NCBI GenBank assembly: GCA_963682175.1
Contig: OY821770.1
Coordinates: forward strand, 16,584,501-16,648,500
Source: Triglochin maritima
Taxonomy: Eukaryota > Streptophyta > Magnoliopsida > Alismatales > Juncaginaceae
Length of the DNA: 64,000 bases
Direction of reading: 5' to 3'
The notes under the pieces were generated by a model, which was given only the letters and a program-made list of their open reading frames with translations, did not search any database and was not told the origin of the DNA. The position numbers and the translations under genes were made by a program. Shown here piece after piece: positions 8,066-19,900 of the stretch; the first letter of the stretch is position 1, and each line of letters begins with the position of its first letter.

Positions 8066-10588
8066 TCAACCATAGTCAGAACTGGATTGAATGTCACCAT
8101 GTTGGTGCATGTATCCAGTTGAATTGTTCCCCATGTTGCACTGAGAGTCCCGAGGCACCGATTCCGCACCCCTCACATGTATTGGTTCTCTTATTTGCTC
8201 GAGTGATGGTGGTTGGGTAGATGAATTACTCCCCTTTTTCTCACTTTCTTTTTGATTTTGTGATGATTTATTTGATTCAGAAATCTTATAGATACGCGAT
8301 CTCATCACAACATCACTTTGGTTGCATACTATTTCAGGTTCATTATCAACATGAAAGATATTAAATTCAGCCTTTAAGTTTCCAAAAGATAGTTTCATGA
8401 GCCTATTTCGACAATTTATCAAAGCTTCAGAAGTGGCTAAAAAAGGTCTGCCTAGTATTACAGGGATTTGTCTCTTAGGATCGACAACAGGTTCAGTGTC
8501 TAGAACGACAAAATCCACTGGGTAAATGAAGTCACCAACCTTAATCAAAACATCCTCTACTATACCTCTTGGTTTCTTAATAGAGCAATCAGCAAATTGA
8601 AGGGTTGTCTTAGAGGGTTTTAATGGACCAAGGTTGAGTTGCTCGTAGACAGAGAACGGGAGTAAGTTAACACTAGCACCAAGGTCTAGAAGAGCTTTGT
8701 TGATAAAAGTATCTCCTATCGCACATGAAATTGTGGGACACCCAGGGTCCTTATATTTTATAGGAGACGAGTTTGACAGAATAGAGCTTATGTTTGCAGT
8801 TAAGAATGCGTTCTTTGGTACGTTCATTTTTCTATTTTTAGTGCACAAATCCTTTAATAATTTAGCATAAGCATGTATTTGTTGAATCATATCTAAGAGT
8901 GGAATATTCACCTTAACTTGCTTAAATACTTCCAAGATTTTCTCTATTTGTGCACTTGAGTTCTTCTTGAGTCTATTGGGGAATGCAGCTTTAGGAACGT
9001 AGACTCGCTCAGGTTGAGCTATAGGTTCAGGTTGAGTAGGTGGGTTGGGCTTTTCAAATTGGACTTCAGGTTCAATGGTCAGGTCACATGTGGGTGCTTG
9101 ATGGCTAGATTGATTAGGAGCTCTAGGATTGACCACATTGTTATCAACTTGTTTTCCAGACCGTAATGAAACAACTGCATTTATTTGTTGGAACGGTCCC
9201 TCCTCATGAACCATTTGAACCGGTCTAGGGTTGTTACTTCCTAGAGGTGGTTGACAGGGTTGATATTGATTATTAGATCTTGGATTCACCTCAGGTTGAC
9301 TTGGTAACTGTCTCTTTTCTCTTTCACCTACTATTTGTGCTAGTTGGTTGACTTGTGTTTCTAGCCTTTGGAAAGATTGGTTGGTTGTTTGCATAAAAGT
9401 CTTAACCAAAATTTCCAAGCTTGTCAATCTAACATCATAATCTCCATTGTTACTAAACCCAGATGATGTATTATTTTTGTTATACGGGTTTGGTTGTTGT
9501 CTAGGAGGTTGACCTTGTTTGTTCCATGAAAGATTGGGATGATTACGTCAACCCAGGTTATAGGTTGGTGTGTATGGGTCATTTCTAGAATGGTTAAAGG
9601 TGGCATTAACTTGTTCCAAGTCCGCACAATCCTCCATTGTATGACCAGTTTGACCACATCTAGAGCAAGGGATAGAAGATGCTTGATTCACTAGGGGTCG
9701 GGGTTTTAGCTCTAGACTTTCCATTCTACGCATAAGGGTAGCTAGTTTTGCTTCAGCAGCAACCGTAGCATCTACAACTAAGACATCTAGTCTGAGTTGA
9801 CTTGCTATTCTAGATCCAATACTCGGGTTATTCGGTGCTCTAGCATTGTCCCATTGCATACTATTTTCGGCTAAATCCTCAAGAAAAGTCCAAGCATCAT
9901 TCTTATTTTTGGACATGAAGTTTCCTTGGCTTACAGATTCTACCATAACCATAGATGTAGGTGTCAATCCCTCATAGATAATTTAGCACAATTGTCATCT
10001 TGGAATTCCATGATGAGGGCATTGGGTCAGCAGGTGCTTAAATCTTTCCAAATAGGAATAGAACGGCTCGCTCTCAGGTTGAACAAATGCACCGATTTCA
10101 TTCCTAATCCTAATAGTCTTATGGTTGGGGAAATATTTCTTTAAGAATACTTGAACAAACTCGGCCCAACTCCTAATAGATCTTTCGGCTAGACTATATA
10201 GTCATTTCTTAGCGTTGTCCTTCAGTGCTAGAGGCACGAATTTAAGACGCACTGCCTCCTCAGAGATATGCTGGTATTGCATGAGGGAGCAGATTTCCTC
10301 AAATTCTCTAAGGAAGAGATATGGGTCTTCCTTAGAGGTGAACTTGGGCAACATACTCATGTGTTGTGCCTTCAGTTCGAAGTCGCGACCCGGTATGGTG
10401 GGCATAACGATGGACGATGGCTGAGCAGCCATCCTTGGGTAGCACTGATCCCTCAGAGTCATAGGTGGTGCAACAGGTGGGTCTACTACATTCTCACCCA
10501 TTGGATCCGAGTGAGGTGGGGCAACAGGTGGATTGGGGCTAAGCTCCAGACTGGAATCTAGATGAACTCGTGAGAGTCGATTGCTCAA
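8066..10588 (-). pseudogene. gag-protease polyprotein of element 1, one frame with four nonsense codons
   Basis: One minus-strand frame of about 840 codons is intact apart from four stops, at 10202-10204 (TGA), 9995-9997 (TGA), 9983-9985 (TAA) and 9548-9550 (TGA). Three replace an expected Trp (TGG to TGA) and one an expected Gln (CAA to TAA). From the N terminus: a proline-rich start; a retrotransposon gag (capsid-like) domain with FLREFEEIC and FLKKYFPN; a perfect zinc knuckle CSRCGQTGHTMEDC (CX2CX4HX4C) for RNA packaging; then a retropepsin-like domain with DLGASVNLLP, GDFIYPVDFVVLD and ILGRPFLAT. The usual active-site DSG/DTG reads DLG. Frame ends with a TGA at 8066-8068. No convincing ATG marks the start, so 10588 is only the visible 5' limit. 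Confidence 0.9.
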
Positions 10589-11922
10589 GTCCCGAATCCA
10601 AATCTGAGTACACCGGTTTGAATCAATTTTTTAATTCAAATTCCAAATTCAAATTCCAAATTCAAATTCAAGAATCAATTGATTTTTTATTTTAATTTTT
10701 TTAATTTTTTTTTCAAAAATGGAAACAAACAATAGAAGGGGAAAGATGAAAAAGGAATCCTAATCTAAAGAATTGAGATAAGAAGAGAAAGAAGACTCAG
10801 ATGAGAAGGGAAACTTAACTCTAAAAGATAGATAAGAGGGTTGGTCAGAAGTTTCCTAAACAAGCACGGTTCAAACAATCCTAGACCTAATGTCGCTTAA
10901 ATCTAGACGACTCCTAACTGGTTGAGTCGAATTGATTCGCTTTATTCACCTCCCTCACTAATCAAACCAAATTGGCCAGACAGTGTATAGCTAGTGGGGG
11001 CGCTTCCGACAGAGTCGGTGCCAATTAGACAACCACTTCGCTTGGAAGACTTACGTCAACACAAAAACACTTTCTAGACACCAAATTAAATTCGATCAGC
11101 TTCAAGTCATAGCAAGTCAAACCAATCTTCTCCTTAATTGAGTTCGAGTCCTTCGGGTCAATGTCTAATTGATTTTAATTTTAAGGCTTGGGTGACACTT
11201 TAGGATTGTGATTTGTGGGCCACGGAAGGGTGGTGAAATCCCCACCGTATCTTTTCCTACGGAGTTGCCCTTAAGATAGTTTAACTTAAACCTAGCAAAG
11301 ATAGTCTAACATTGGTCTTTAATGGGGGATAATTGTAAGGTTGTATGCAAACTAAATTATATGCTTAAATGCAATCGATAAAAACTGCGCACGTACCTTG
11401 CCTCCATCACTCTTCAACAAAAATTAATTTGCAAGAATTTAGCAAGAATAATGCAAACAAAACACTATATGATGCATGGACTAAGTCCTTCTAATTTTGC
11501 CAATTTTTAGGTCAGAGTTGAATTATTGTCAATTATGGAATTTGAGCTTAACACATGCAGTTCTACAAAAAGGAAATTTTCCGAAACTAGAAATTACGAG
11601 GAAAAAGGCAACAAAGGTTACCTACGCACGCTCAGTCGGGTTCACCGCTCGCTCTCGAAAATTTCCAGTTGCTCTACGCATCCACCAAGAGATGGAGACG
11701 ACCCCAGAAAAGTTTGAAGCCCAGATGCTCCAAACGTGCGGCGAATCCGCCGCAGGTTCTTCTTTAGATGCGGCAATTTCACCACCCTTCTTGCTTCGAA
11801 TGTGCCCGGATTTCGCCGCGCACTCTGTTGTATCCTGAAACGCAAACCCAAATAGTTAGATCGCGCACACGATAAACAGAATAGAATCGAAAACACAAAA
11901 AATAAACAAAATCTTCGTCGCG
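10589..11922 (-). other. 5' leader of element 1
   Basis: Sequence between primer site and gag on the minus strand. No coding domain is seen. It has an AT-rich simple stretch (about 10620-10720) and a hairpin TGCGGCG/CGCCGCA at 11737-11754. A decayed second copy begins 32 bp further on (11769). This repeats the pair in the LTR at the same spacing. Confidence 0.7.
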
Positions 11923-11940
11923 TCCCCGGCAACGGCGCCA
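11923..11940 (-). promoter_or_regulatory. tRNA-Asp primer binding site, element 1
   Basis: The plus strand reads TCCCCGGCAACGGCGCCA, the 3' end of plant tRNA-Asp(GUC) including CCA. The minus strand is thus an 18-base primer site, 6 bp inside the 5' LTR. tRNA-Asp priming is typical of the Athila group of plant Ty3 elements. Confidence 0.92.
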
Positions 11941-11946
11941 AAAACT

Positions 11947-13195
11947 TGATGAGAATTTTATTTATACCGCAAGTGCACGACGTCAATGAAGACGTGGCAA
12001 GTACGGATCGAACACAAGGAGGGAGAGATATTGTTATTTTTTTGTGATTTTCGAATAAGGAAGAAAGAGAGAGAAAATAAGGTTTGTTTGAGATTTTTGG
12101 ATTTTTAATTTCTAAAGCAAGAACAACAAAAACAAATTAAAAATAAAGCAAAATGGATGAGAATCCAGCGGGTGGGGGATTAAATATCGGGTTTTGTTTA
12201 GAGAATTCTGAAACTTATAATAAATCACATTAGTTATAAAGCATTACATGATAAATGATTCAACATAAACTCAAGTAATCAAAATATACTAACACGAAAT
12301 TAAAATAATAACATCATTCTTTTTCTCATCACCCTAAATCCGTCACCCCCACCCTTTGGAGAGAGTTAGAAACTCATGGATGGAGGGAATGAGAAGGGGT
12401 CCTAGAGAAACTACAAAAGAAAACTAAAAACACAAAATAAAAGAACAGAATTTTATTGCTAAAGAGAAGAACAAAAACTAAGACCCTTCAGAACATCGTT
12501 TCTGGGCTATTTATAGCCGATACAAGGGACCCAAGTATAAAATAGGAAAGTACACGCGTCAAGACACGACTGGACAAAATCCGAGGCCACGGATCGCAAG
12601 GGGTGTGGCGTTTCCGCCGCATATTACATGTAAGGTGCGGCGATTTCGTCGCAATATGTGTTCTGATTGGATCCGGATTTTTCCTGTGTGTTTATGGTAT
12701 GATTTAAATGTCATTTGCGCGTCTGGATTGATTTCTTTCCTTTCTTTTGAGCTCCAAATTTATTTCTTCAATTATTTGGAGATCCAAATTGATTTTTCTT
12801 TAGAACTTCTCCAAAATAATATTTTGGTCCTTTAATTAGCCGCAACTCCTTTCAGTCGAGGAAAGCGCCCTTGCAAAGACAGTCGGGTCCTCGGCTTTTT
12901 GCAATTAAGTCCCTGACTACTTTTGTGCTCAAGTCCTTGGCCTTTTTGTAATTAGGTCTTTGAATGCTTTTATGCTTGGATGGACTTCCATTTGAATCCC
13001 GATAATATTGACTTGGTTTTTATGATAGAAATGAATCTTTTGCACGTGTTTATGCTCGGGGTATGGGTAATTTGCATTCAGGTCCCTGTATTCTGTAAAT
13101 ATGACTAAACACATACCTTAGTAGCATTTATTGATATAAACTTAATCTAAATGAAAGACATATGATGCAATGTATGCAATGCATGCAATACATCA
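11947..13195 (-). repeat. 5' LTR of gag-protease element 1
   Basis: 1249 bp, paired with 5758-6955. It contains about 40 bp (12838-12880) absent from the other LTR. The first LTR hairpin is here degraded to TGTGGCG/CGCCGCA (12604-12621). Confidence 0.9.
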
Positions 13196-13200
13196 CTTAA

Positions 13201-16076
13201 CAATTTACAAACTTTGTTCTCTCTTCCAGAAGCTACAAATCCTTCAGGCTGGTCCATATAATTTTCTTCTTCATGATCACCTTTAAGAAAAGTAGTTTTT
13301 ACATCCATTTGATGGATCGTAAAGACATATATGGACGCGAATGCTAAAAGCACTTGGATATTAGTCATACGAGACACTGGGGAATAGGTATCAAAATAGT
13401 CTACCCATTCCTTTTGTTTAAAACCCATAGCAACTAATCCCGCTTTATACATATCAATGGAACCATCTGGTTTTAATTTCTTTTTAAATATCCATTTACA
13501 ACCGATTGTTGAACAACCTGGAGGAAGATTCACCAACTCCCATGTCCCATTTGAGACAATAGAGTTCATTTCGATCTTAACTGCAACTTTCCAATGCTTC
13601 ACTTTGGATGAAGCCATAGCATCCTTGAAAGTTATTGGATCACCCTTGCTGTGGTATGTGATGTAATAACTTCCCAAATCCTTGGCAATTCCAGACCGTT
13701 TACTTCTTCTAGGTTCAATTTCAACTTAAGTTTGAGAAAACTCATATTAGGTAATAGACTGATCCGCCCCCACGTTTGTCATCCTTTCCACATACTCGTG
13801 GATGGAACTAGACGTAAATGGATCACTCGAAAAGGAAACTTGTTGAGGAACTCCACATTTCATGGGAAATACATCCTCAAAAAATGTGGCATCACAAAAT
13901 TCAATAATAGTGTTAACATCTATGCCAGATATCTCAGACTTGATTACCAAAAATTTGTACGCATAGTTATTAATCACATATTTGATAAATATTGCATCAA
14001 CAATCTTGGGGAGAAGCTTTTTCCTCTTATGTTCAGGGATTAACACTTTTGCAAGGCAACCCCAAACTCTAATATATTTATGACTTGGTTTTCGACCATG
14101 CCAAAGTTCAAAAGGACTATCATCCTTATATTTTTTAGGAACTTTATTCAGAATATGACTCTGTATTCAAAACTTCTCCCCACATATATTTAGGTAATCC
14201 CGAATTCTCCAACAGTGCATTAATCATATCAGATAATGTTATATTCTTTCATTAAGCAATCTCACTATATTGTGGAGAATATGGCACCGTTACCTCATAA
14301 ACTATGCCAGAATCCTGACAAACTTGTTTGAACAGGTTAGACGTATATTCACCACCTCTATTGGATCTCAACCTCTTAAGTTTATTTTTAGTTTATGTCT
14401 TTGATTCATTCTTTAAAATAAGGAACTTAGACAACGCTTCATCTTTACTCTTCAAAAGATAAACATAGGAATATTTAGAACTATCATCAATGAAAGTGAT
14501 AAAATATTTCTTTTTATCCTTAGTTAACATGTCATTAAATTCACAAGTATCAGTGTGTACGAGTTCTAAAATACTTGTTCTCTAGTCACAAAATGAAAAT
14601 ATTTCTTTGGTTGTTTAACATGTACACACACTTGACATATTTTATTCTCAATGACATACGTAGGAATCATATCTAAATTCATCATTCTTTTCAAACATTA
14701 TTAATTCACATGTCCTAAATGTCTATGCCAAACATCACAAGATTTAGTGGAATAAACAACAGAAGAAGGTACAACTTTAGCAGAAATAGCATTATGATTA
14801 TAAAAAGCAGGTTCAACTTGAATTAAAAAAACACCACAAGACAAATCCCCGTTGTCAATAAAAGTACCAGAAAGAGTAATCACAACTTTGTTACATTTAA
14901 ATGTCACTTCATAATCCTCAACTACCAAACACGGACCACTAATAGTACAACAGGCATATGATGTGTCCCGGAAGCAAAAGAACTTGTCATGAAGGTAACT
15001 TCAAGTCGATATGTCCAACACTAAGCACCTTTACAACATTCCCACCAGCCATCGCCACAGATTTTCCATCAACAAGCTGGTAAGAGACAAACATGGACTT
15101 GTCAACACATACATGCACATTAATGTCAACCAACCACTCATGTGGTTTGTAAATGGAAAGTACTCGAGGATTAACAGAAACAAACTTAATATTGGTCTCG
15201 TCAACCCCAGTCAATACATTGACCTGTGGAGTCGATTCAGTGGTACCTTGTTGGCATTTGGCTTTCTTGGAAGGACATTCCTTTGTTCAGTGCCCAACTT
15301 GTCCACAATTTCAACATGGTTTGTTTGTTGGCTTTTTCTGGACTTTAGCCTTAGGTTTTATCTTGTTAGAAGATTGTGGTTTTCCTTTGAAATGTGACTT
15401 AGATGATGATCTAATTAATACGTTTGTTTTTGGTTGGAACTCTACATGCATCACTGGTTTTTCATCACGATGTTCCTCCTCGATTGCAATAGCAACCACG
15501 AGGTCATCCATAGTCAGTTTTCCTTTCCCATGCTTAAAAGACATACCGAAGTCCTCTCAGGACCGAGGGAACTTCTATATGATTAACATTACCAGAAACT
15601 TATCAGGAAGCTTCATGTCATCCTTTTAACCCATGGATTAAGATCATAAACTGATGTGCATGGTCAGTAACTGACTTGCCTTCCACCATTTGAAACTTCA
15701 GGAATTTTTCAACATAATACTTTTTATGACCTAAGTCCTCAGTATTATATTTTTTAACCAACTCATCCCATGAATCCTTTAGAGCTACAGAGGCAGAGGA
15801 CGGACGGATTATATACATCGAAAAGCACATTGGACAAAGCCAACAAAATGCAACCTCAACAAAATTTGTCCTTCTCTATCCACAACTGTTGTGCTGCTTT
15901 GATTTTGGGATCTTCAGTTTCAAAAGCGGAAAAACATTTTCAATTACATCAACCAAACCAATAGCAGTCAATCAGATTTTCATACGCTGTTGCCAATGCT
16001 TGAAATTCTACCTGAAATTTTTTCTGGTATACCTGACATGTCCACTTTTGGTGCAAATGAATTATTACTTGACATG
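13201..16076 (-). pseudogene. Copia gag-protease-integrase-RT remnant (5' half of element XY)
   Basis: Reads downwards from an ATG at about 16076 (MSSNNSFAPKVDMSG). A copia gag domain follows around 15620-15830 (KYNTEDLGHKKYYVEKFL; FQMVEGKSVTDHAHQ). The zinc knuckle near 15310 has its Cys and His residues but two expected Trp codons read TGA. The protease (15000-15210) has lost its DTG motif, since WLVDINVHVCVD replaces the usual VDTGA context. The pre-integrase HLGHV motif is at about 14705-14750. An integrase C-terminal block (KSEISGIDVNTIIEF) is at 13747-14046, and RT begins with WELVNLPPG, CKWIFKKK and TYSPVSRMT before the element-1 insertion at 13200. Many stops and frameshifts make it inactive. 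Confidence 0.88.
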
Positions 16077-16181
16077 GTTAACATTTTCTTGAGATTGTTG
16101 ATACAATTACAAATATAATCATGTAATACAATGGATTACACATGTTGAATAAATAATTTAGCAGAATCCAGATTAAGCCAA

Positions 16182-16719
16182 CGTAGAAAATCATTTTCGA
16201 ACAACAAACAATGAATAATAATGATCAGAAAACACCTTACAAACCGAGACGTCGAATTTTGACTTGCCTCAAAGAAAATATAGCCTCCACGTACTAGTAC
16301 GATAGGCCTGACACTTTTCTCCCAGGATAGAAAAGTTCATTCATCGAGCGGGCGCACTCCGGAACCGACGAATCTTGAAAGCAGATCAAAACATCGCAAG
16401 AATCGACCACCGGAGTACACTTGAATTCATGGATATAAAAATCACCGAAACGTTTTTCGTTGAGAGTTAAAATACGTATATTTCCTGGGTGGAGTGCAAG
16501 ACATTTTATAATAGTATGCACCAAATATGACCCTTAACCCCCACAAAAACAAACTCATAATCACCACGTGTGCAAGTGTACATGAGTTCAACCACCCCTC
16601 CACTCTTTCCACTCTCTCAACTTCTCGGAAACTAAGGGAGGAAAAAGGTTTTAAACCTTGTCCCACATCCCACAACTTCCGATGTGGGACTAAACCCACA
16701 CATGGATTTATTTCCTACG
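16182..16719 (-). repeat. 5' LTR of copia element XY (inner end approximate)
   Basis: The outer end is at 16719; its last 165 bp match the partial LTR at 1831-1998. On the minus strand the expected TG start reads CG. The inner end is placed before a diverged primer-site-like TTGGCTTAATCTG and is uncertain. The next five bases (gttaa) would be the right target duplication; the left one is outside the window. Confidence 0.65.
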
Positions 16720-16766
16720 GTTAAGAGTATGAATCCGTTGAGATATGCTAACTCCTTTATTGTTTC
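16720..16766 (-). pseudogene. RT piece of older copia element Z (left of LTR B)
   Basis: On the minus strand it translates NKGVSISQRIHTLN, the copia RT segment that follows FLAIEA at 19180-19200. LTR copy B therefore landed inside this RT, and copia XY landed next to it at 16720. The rest of Z must lie beyond position 1. Confidence 0.75.
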
Positions 16767-19179
16767 TGTAAAGACCCTAACCTAATTGGGGTGCTAATGG
16801 ATGTTTAGGATGCTAATTGGAGAGGTTTGCATGGGAGTTGGGGGAAGAATAATGGAGGTATGGGTGGAGTGACGTGAAGGAGGCATGGGCTATGGTGTCC
16901 GAGCATGGTGGTGGTGTTTGAGATGATGGTGGAGGCTTGGGAGGTATGGGTTGGTTGGGTTTTGGTGGAGAAACTCACCTCTTTCCTTTTCTTCTCTCAC
17001 GTTTCCTCCCTCTCCTTCCTTCCTTTCTTCTTCTTCTTCTTCAACCCTTCTCCTTTCCATCCATCTTTTTCCAACCCTCTGATGCTCGAGCTCGGGTGGT
17101 GAAGGCGCGTGTGAGGCAAGGACGTGGTGGGAAGAAGGCGCGAGGAGGAGGTGCATGCTGTGCGGACCGGAGTTGGTTGCGGAGCTCCGGCGTTCTTCGT
17201 CGTTCTTCAGAAGAGAGGTATGCCAAGTTCTTGCATTAGATGCTTGTGTTGCTACCCATGTTGGGATGGAGTTGTGGTCGGTCGCAGGAGGTTGAAGACC
17301 TCACCGGCGGAGAGAAACGACGTAAAATCCTTGGCTGGCGCAAGGTTGTTGTCGACCAAAGGTCGACCAATGCCTTTGGGCGGTTGACCGGTTTAGTGTA
17401 TTTTGCCTGACTTTAACCAACACCGGTCAAACGATGCCTTGTGACGGTCGACCGGTCGTGCTTGTGCTGGTGGGTCAGGGTTTCCTGGATGTTTTCGATC
17501 GGACGAGACCCCTGAGTCGTTCGACCGTTGCTTCGTGTTTCGTTTGGACTGGACGTTGACCATCCAAACGGTCGACCATTCTTGACCTTTAGTCCGACCA
17601 AAACTTAAGTAAACTTGTTTATTATGCATGTTGTTCGACCGATTATATAATCTTGTTCGACCGTTATATGACTTAGACTATTAGGAAGACCCTGGTAGTT
17701 TTCGGTCGATCAGGACCCCTGAGTCGGTCGACCGGTATACCTTTTTTGGTCGACCGTTTGTGCCAGAACTGAATCTCGGTCCTAGTGAAGTGTTAACTCT
17801 GTCCACGAAAACCCGTGTCGTCGCTGGGAGCGTGAACCGGGAGGTGACAGTGGGTACATTGTGCGTGCCTGCCCAGGGACCGTCGTGTGGAAGAGTGTGG
17901 ATACTTGGGACGTGTCGCCTCTGTATAATAGAGGGTGTCGTAGTTTGTATCTTGTTTCTCTCATTAGAGTAGCAGCCTGAGAGATTACGGATCCCATTGC
18001 TTTCAGCGGGCACGCATCTATCGTTGGGTGAAGTTACTACCGGCCTGGATGGCTACAGAGGTCGATGCCCTACTTTTATAGCGGCGGAGTTGGTGTCTGC
18101 ACGTAGAGCTTGTTGACCCCGCGGACTTCGGTTCGGATCCGTCGATTGTCTGCCCCCCTTGTGTGGCGGATAGTTTTGACTGGCCTTGATAGGAAGTGAT
18201 TGCACGAGCCCGTGCGGCCTGTGTGGCGACGGGAGGGCCCCTCTGCGGCCTGTGTGGAGATAGGGAGGATCGCGCGTAGCCTGTGTGGTAACGGTGATGG
18301 ACTGCCGATGATGATTTCCGGCAGGTAAGTCGATTGGGCACCTATCGAGTGAGATACCGTGCGGTTTGTGTGGCGTCGGTGATGGACCGACCAGAGTGAC
18401 GGCTCCGTTGGTGTGGTGGTGGACAATGATGTTTTCAGATCTGATTCTACCTGCGCGGAAGTGTGAATGCCTCCTAACTGATCCCTTTGGCTTGTGTAGC
18501 CGCATGTGGGGATGTGTTGCGTACTGTCCGCTAGACCGTAAGTGCCTACGGTAGGTCTCCACGGAGACCCGATGTTGTGGACCGTGTGACCTGTTTGGCG
18601 TTGGCGTTGTTTGTGGACCGTGTGACCTGTGTGGTGCCGGTAATGATGTGGATCGTGCGACCTATGTGGCCGCGGCGATGCTGTGGACCGTGGGGCCTGT
18701 GTGGCAGCGGTGGCGATTGTAGACCGTACGCCCTGTGTGGCAGCGGGAACGATTGCAGGACGGATGTCCGATTTTGTCCTTAGTGGGAATGTTGTTTTAT
18801 TGCTTTGTATTTCATGTCATGCTATACTAGTATGATAGGGCATATAGGTGAGCTTGTCATACGGGGTTTCCTTATGGAAACTCAGGCATTGTTGTTATGT
18901 TTATTTTCAGGACCACGTTAGGTTCCGGCAGGTGGTGACCGAGGAAGATTGCACTTTGGTACTGAATCTTGTTGTCTGCCAATTTTAGGTTGTCGTGGTT
19001 ACATGTATTATGTATTTTGTATTCTGATGTAATCACTCTTTTGACAAACTCTTATGTAATATGGTGCACCAGATATATTTGGGTATTCTATGAGTAATGT
19101 CCCCACTCTTGATGGTCTTTATCCTTGAGTTTCCTTTGATTTTAAAAGTTTAAATTTTCCACTGTTTGGGGATGTTACC
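16767..19179 (+). mobile_element. Solo LTR of the chromovirus family (LTR copy B)
   Basis: 2413 bp, starting TGTAAAGACCCTAAC. The last base pair is CC where the family has CA (gatgttacc versus gatgttaca). Flanks are gtttc (16762-16766) and gcttc (19180-19184), a 5-bp target duplication with one mismatch. The interrupted copia RT reads through once the LTR is removed. It contains diverged CGGTCGACCG motifs, two GACCCC-core hairpins (17496-17527 and 17703-17734), a donor-like GAG/GTATGCC at 17218 and an acceptor TTATTTTCAG ending at 18910. No internal region is present, so it is solo. Confidence 0.88.
18180..18780 (+). repeat. GC-rich degenerate tandem repeats in LTR copy B
   Basis: Successive units built around GACCGTGTGACCTGTGTGGC or shorter GCCTGTGTGGC blocks, spaced about 30-60 bp. 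They occupy the place where LTR A and LTR C have different minisatellites. Confidence 0.75.
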
Positions 19180-19900
19180 GCTTCAATGGCCAAGAAGTAC
19201 CTCGAATCACCTAGATTCTTGAGCTTGAATTCAGTGACAAGCTTGTCTTTCACTTTCTTAGTCCCAACCTCACATTTACCTCCTATGATAATGTCATCCA
19301 CGTATATCAATTAGCAACAAATTTCTCTTCACTTCTTTTAGAGAATAAACAGATCCTGACCAACTCATTTCAAAGGTTGATTTGTTGTTGAGCAACTTGG
19401 TGGGCAGTCTTTATCAAATAGGTTGTGTCATGATGCATTTTGCCTAGAACTTTATAGGATCGGAGTCTAGCTTGAAATCTGAGAGCGTTGCTTACGTTAA
19501 GCAAATATCTATGTTTTCTCTCGACAACTTTTGTTGTGGAGCGTAAACACAAGGCCTTTGATGCTCTATCCCATGCTTAGTAACAAAAAGATTTACATAT
19601 GGTTAATGAATTCTATTACATTGTCAGTTAGCCTTTTGATTTTGGTACCAAATTGAATATTTGAGATGGAATGAAAATACTTTAAATGACAAATGGCTTC
19701 ACTTTTTTCTCATCACATAGATCCAAGTACAACGTGTGTGATCATCCACAAGAGTAAGAAATTGACAACATTTGAACATACTAGGAGTAGTGAATGTACC
19801 CCAGACATCACAATGAACCATTTCAGAAGCAAAACTACTACTTTGTTACTTGACTTAAAAGGAAGTTTAGTTTATTTTGAAAGTTGACATATATCACAAA
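19180..19900 (-). pseudogene. Older copia element Z: integrase and RT remnants
   Basis: Minus strand. RT piece at 19183-19316 with the intact palm motif IYVDDIIIGG, followed by KLKNLGDSRYFLAIEA. Integrase core remnant at about 19370-19895: CDICQLS from the zinc-binding end of the integrase, a decayed core, and ERKHRYLLNVSNALRFQA. A large deletion joins integrase directly to RT at about 19310-19330. The 5' end is cut at 19900 by the next element. Confidence 0.82.

Larger units (their letters stand above)
5753..13200 (-). mobile_element. Complete gag-protease-only LTR retrotransposon (element 1, Athila-like primer)
   Basis: The element proper is 5758-13195, flanked by the exact 5-bp duplication CTTAA (5753-5757 and 13196-13200). 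It was inserted in the copia RT, which reads on at both sides. LTRs are 5758-6955 and 11947-13195. A tRNA-Asp primer site, a gag-protease frame and a polypurine tract are present in the expected order on the minus strand. There is no reverse transcriptase, RNase H or integrase between protease and 3' LTR, so it must borrow them. This layout resembles the published class of terminal-repeat elements with only a gag domain (TR-GAG), here with a protease as well. Confidence 0.92.

Noticed and set aside
11923..11940. tRNA-Asp gene
   Set aside because: Only the 18 bases of the tRNA 3' end are present, next to an LTR; this is a primer binding site. The same holds at 45018-45035.
16890..17239. Several overlapping GC-rich open frames on both strands
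   Set aside because: They lie in LTR copy B, are low-complexity (CTT and GAA runs) and have no domain; open frames on both strands reflect base composition.
18018..18562. Long Arg/His/Thr-rich minus-strand frames
   Set aside because: Produced by the degenerate GC-rich tandem repeats of LTR copy B.
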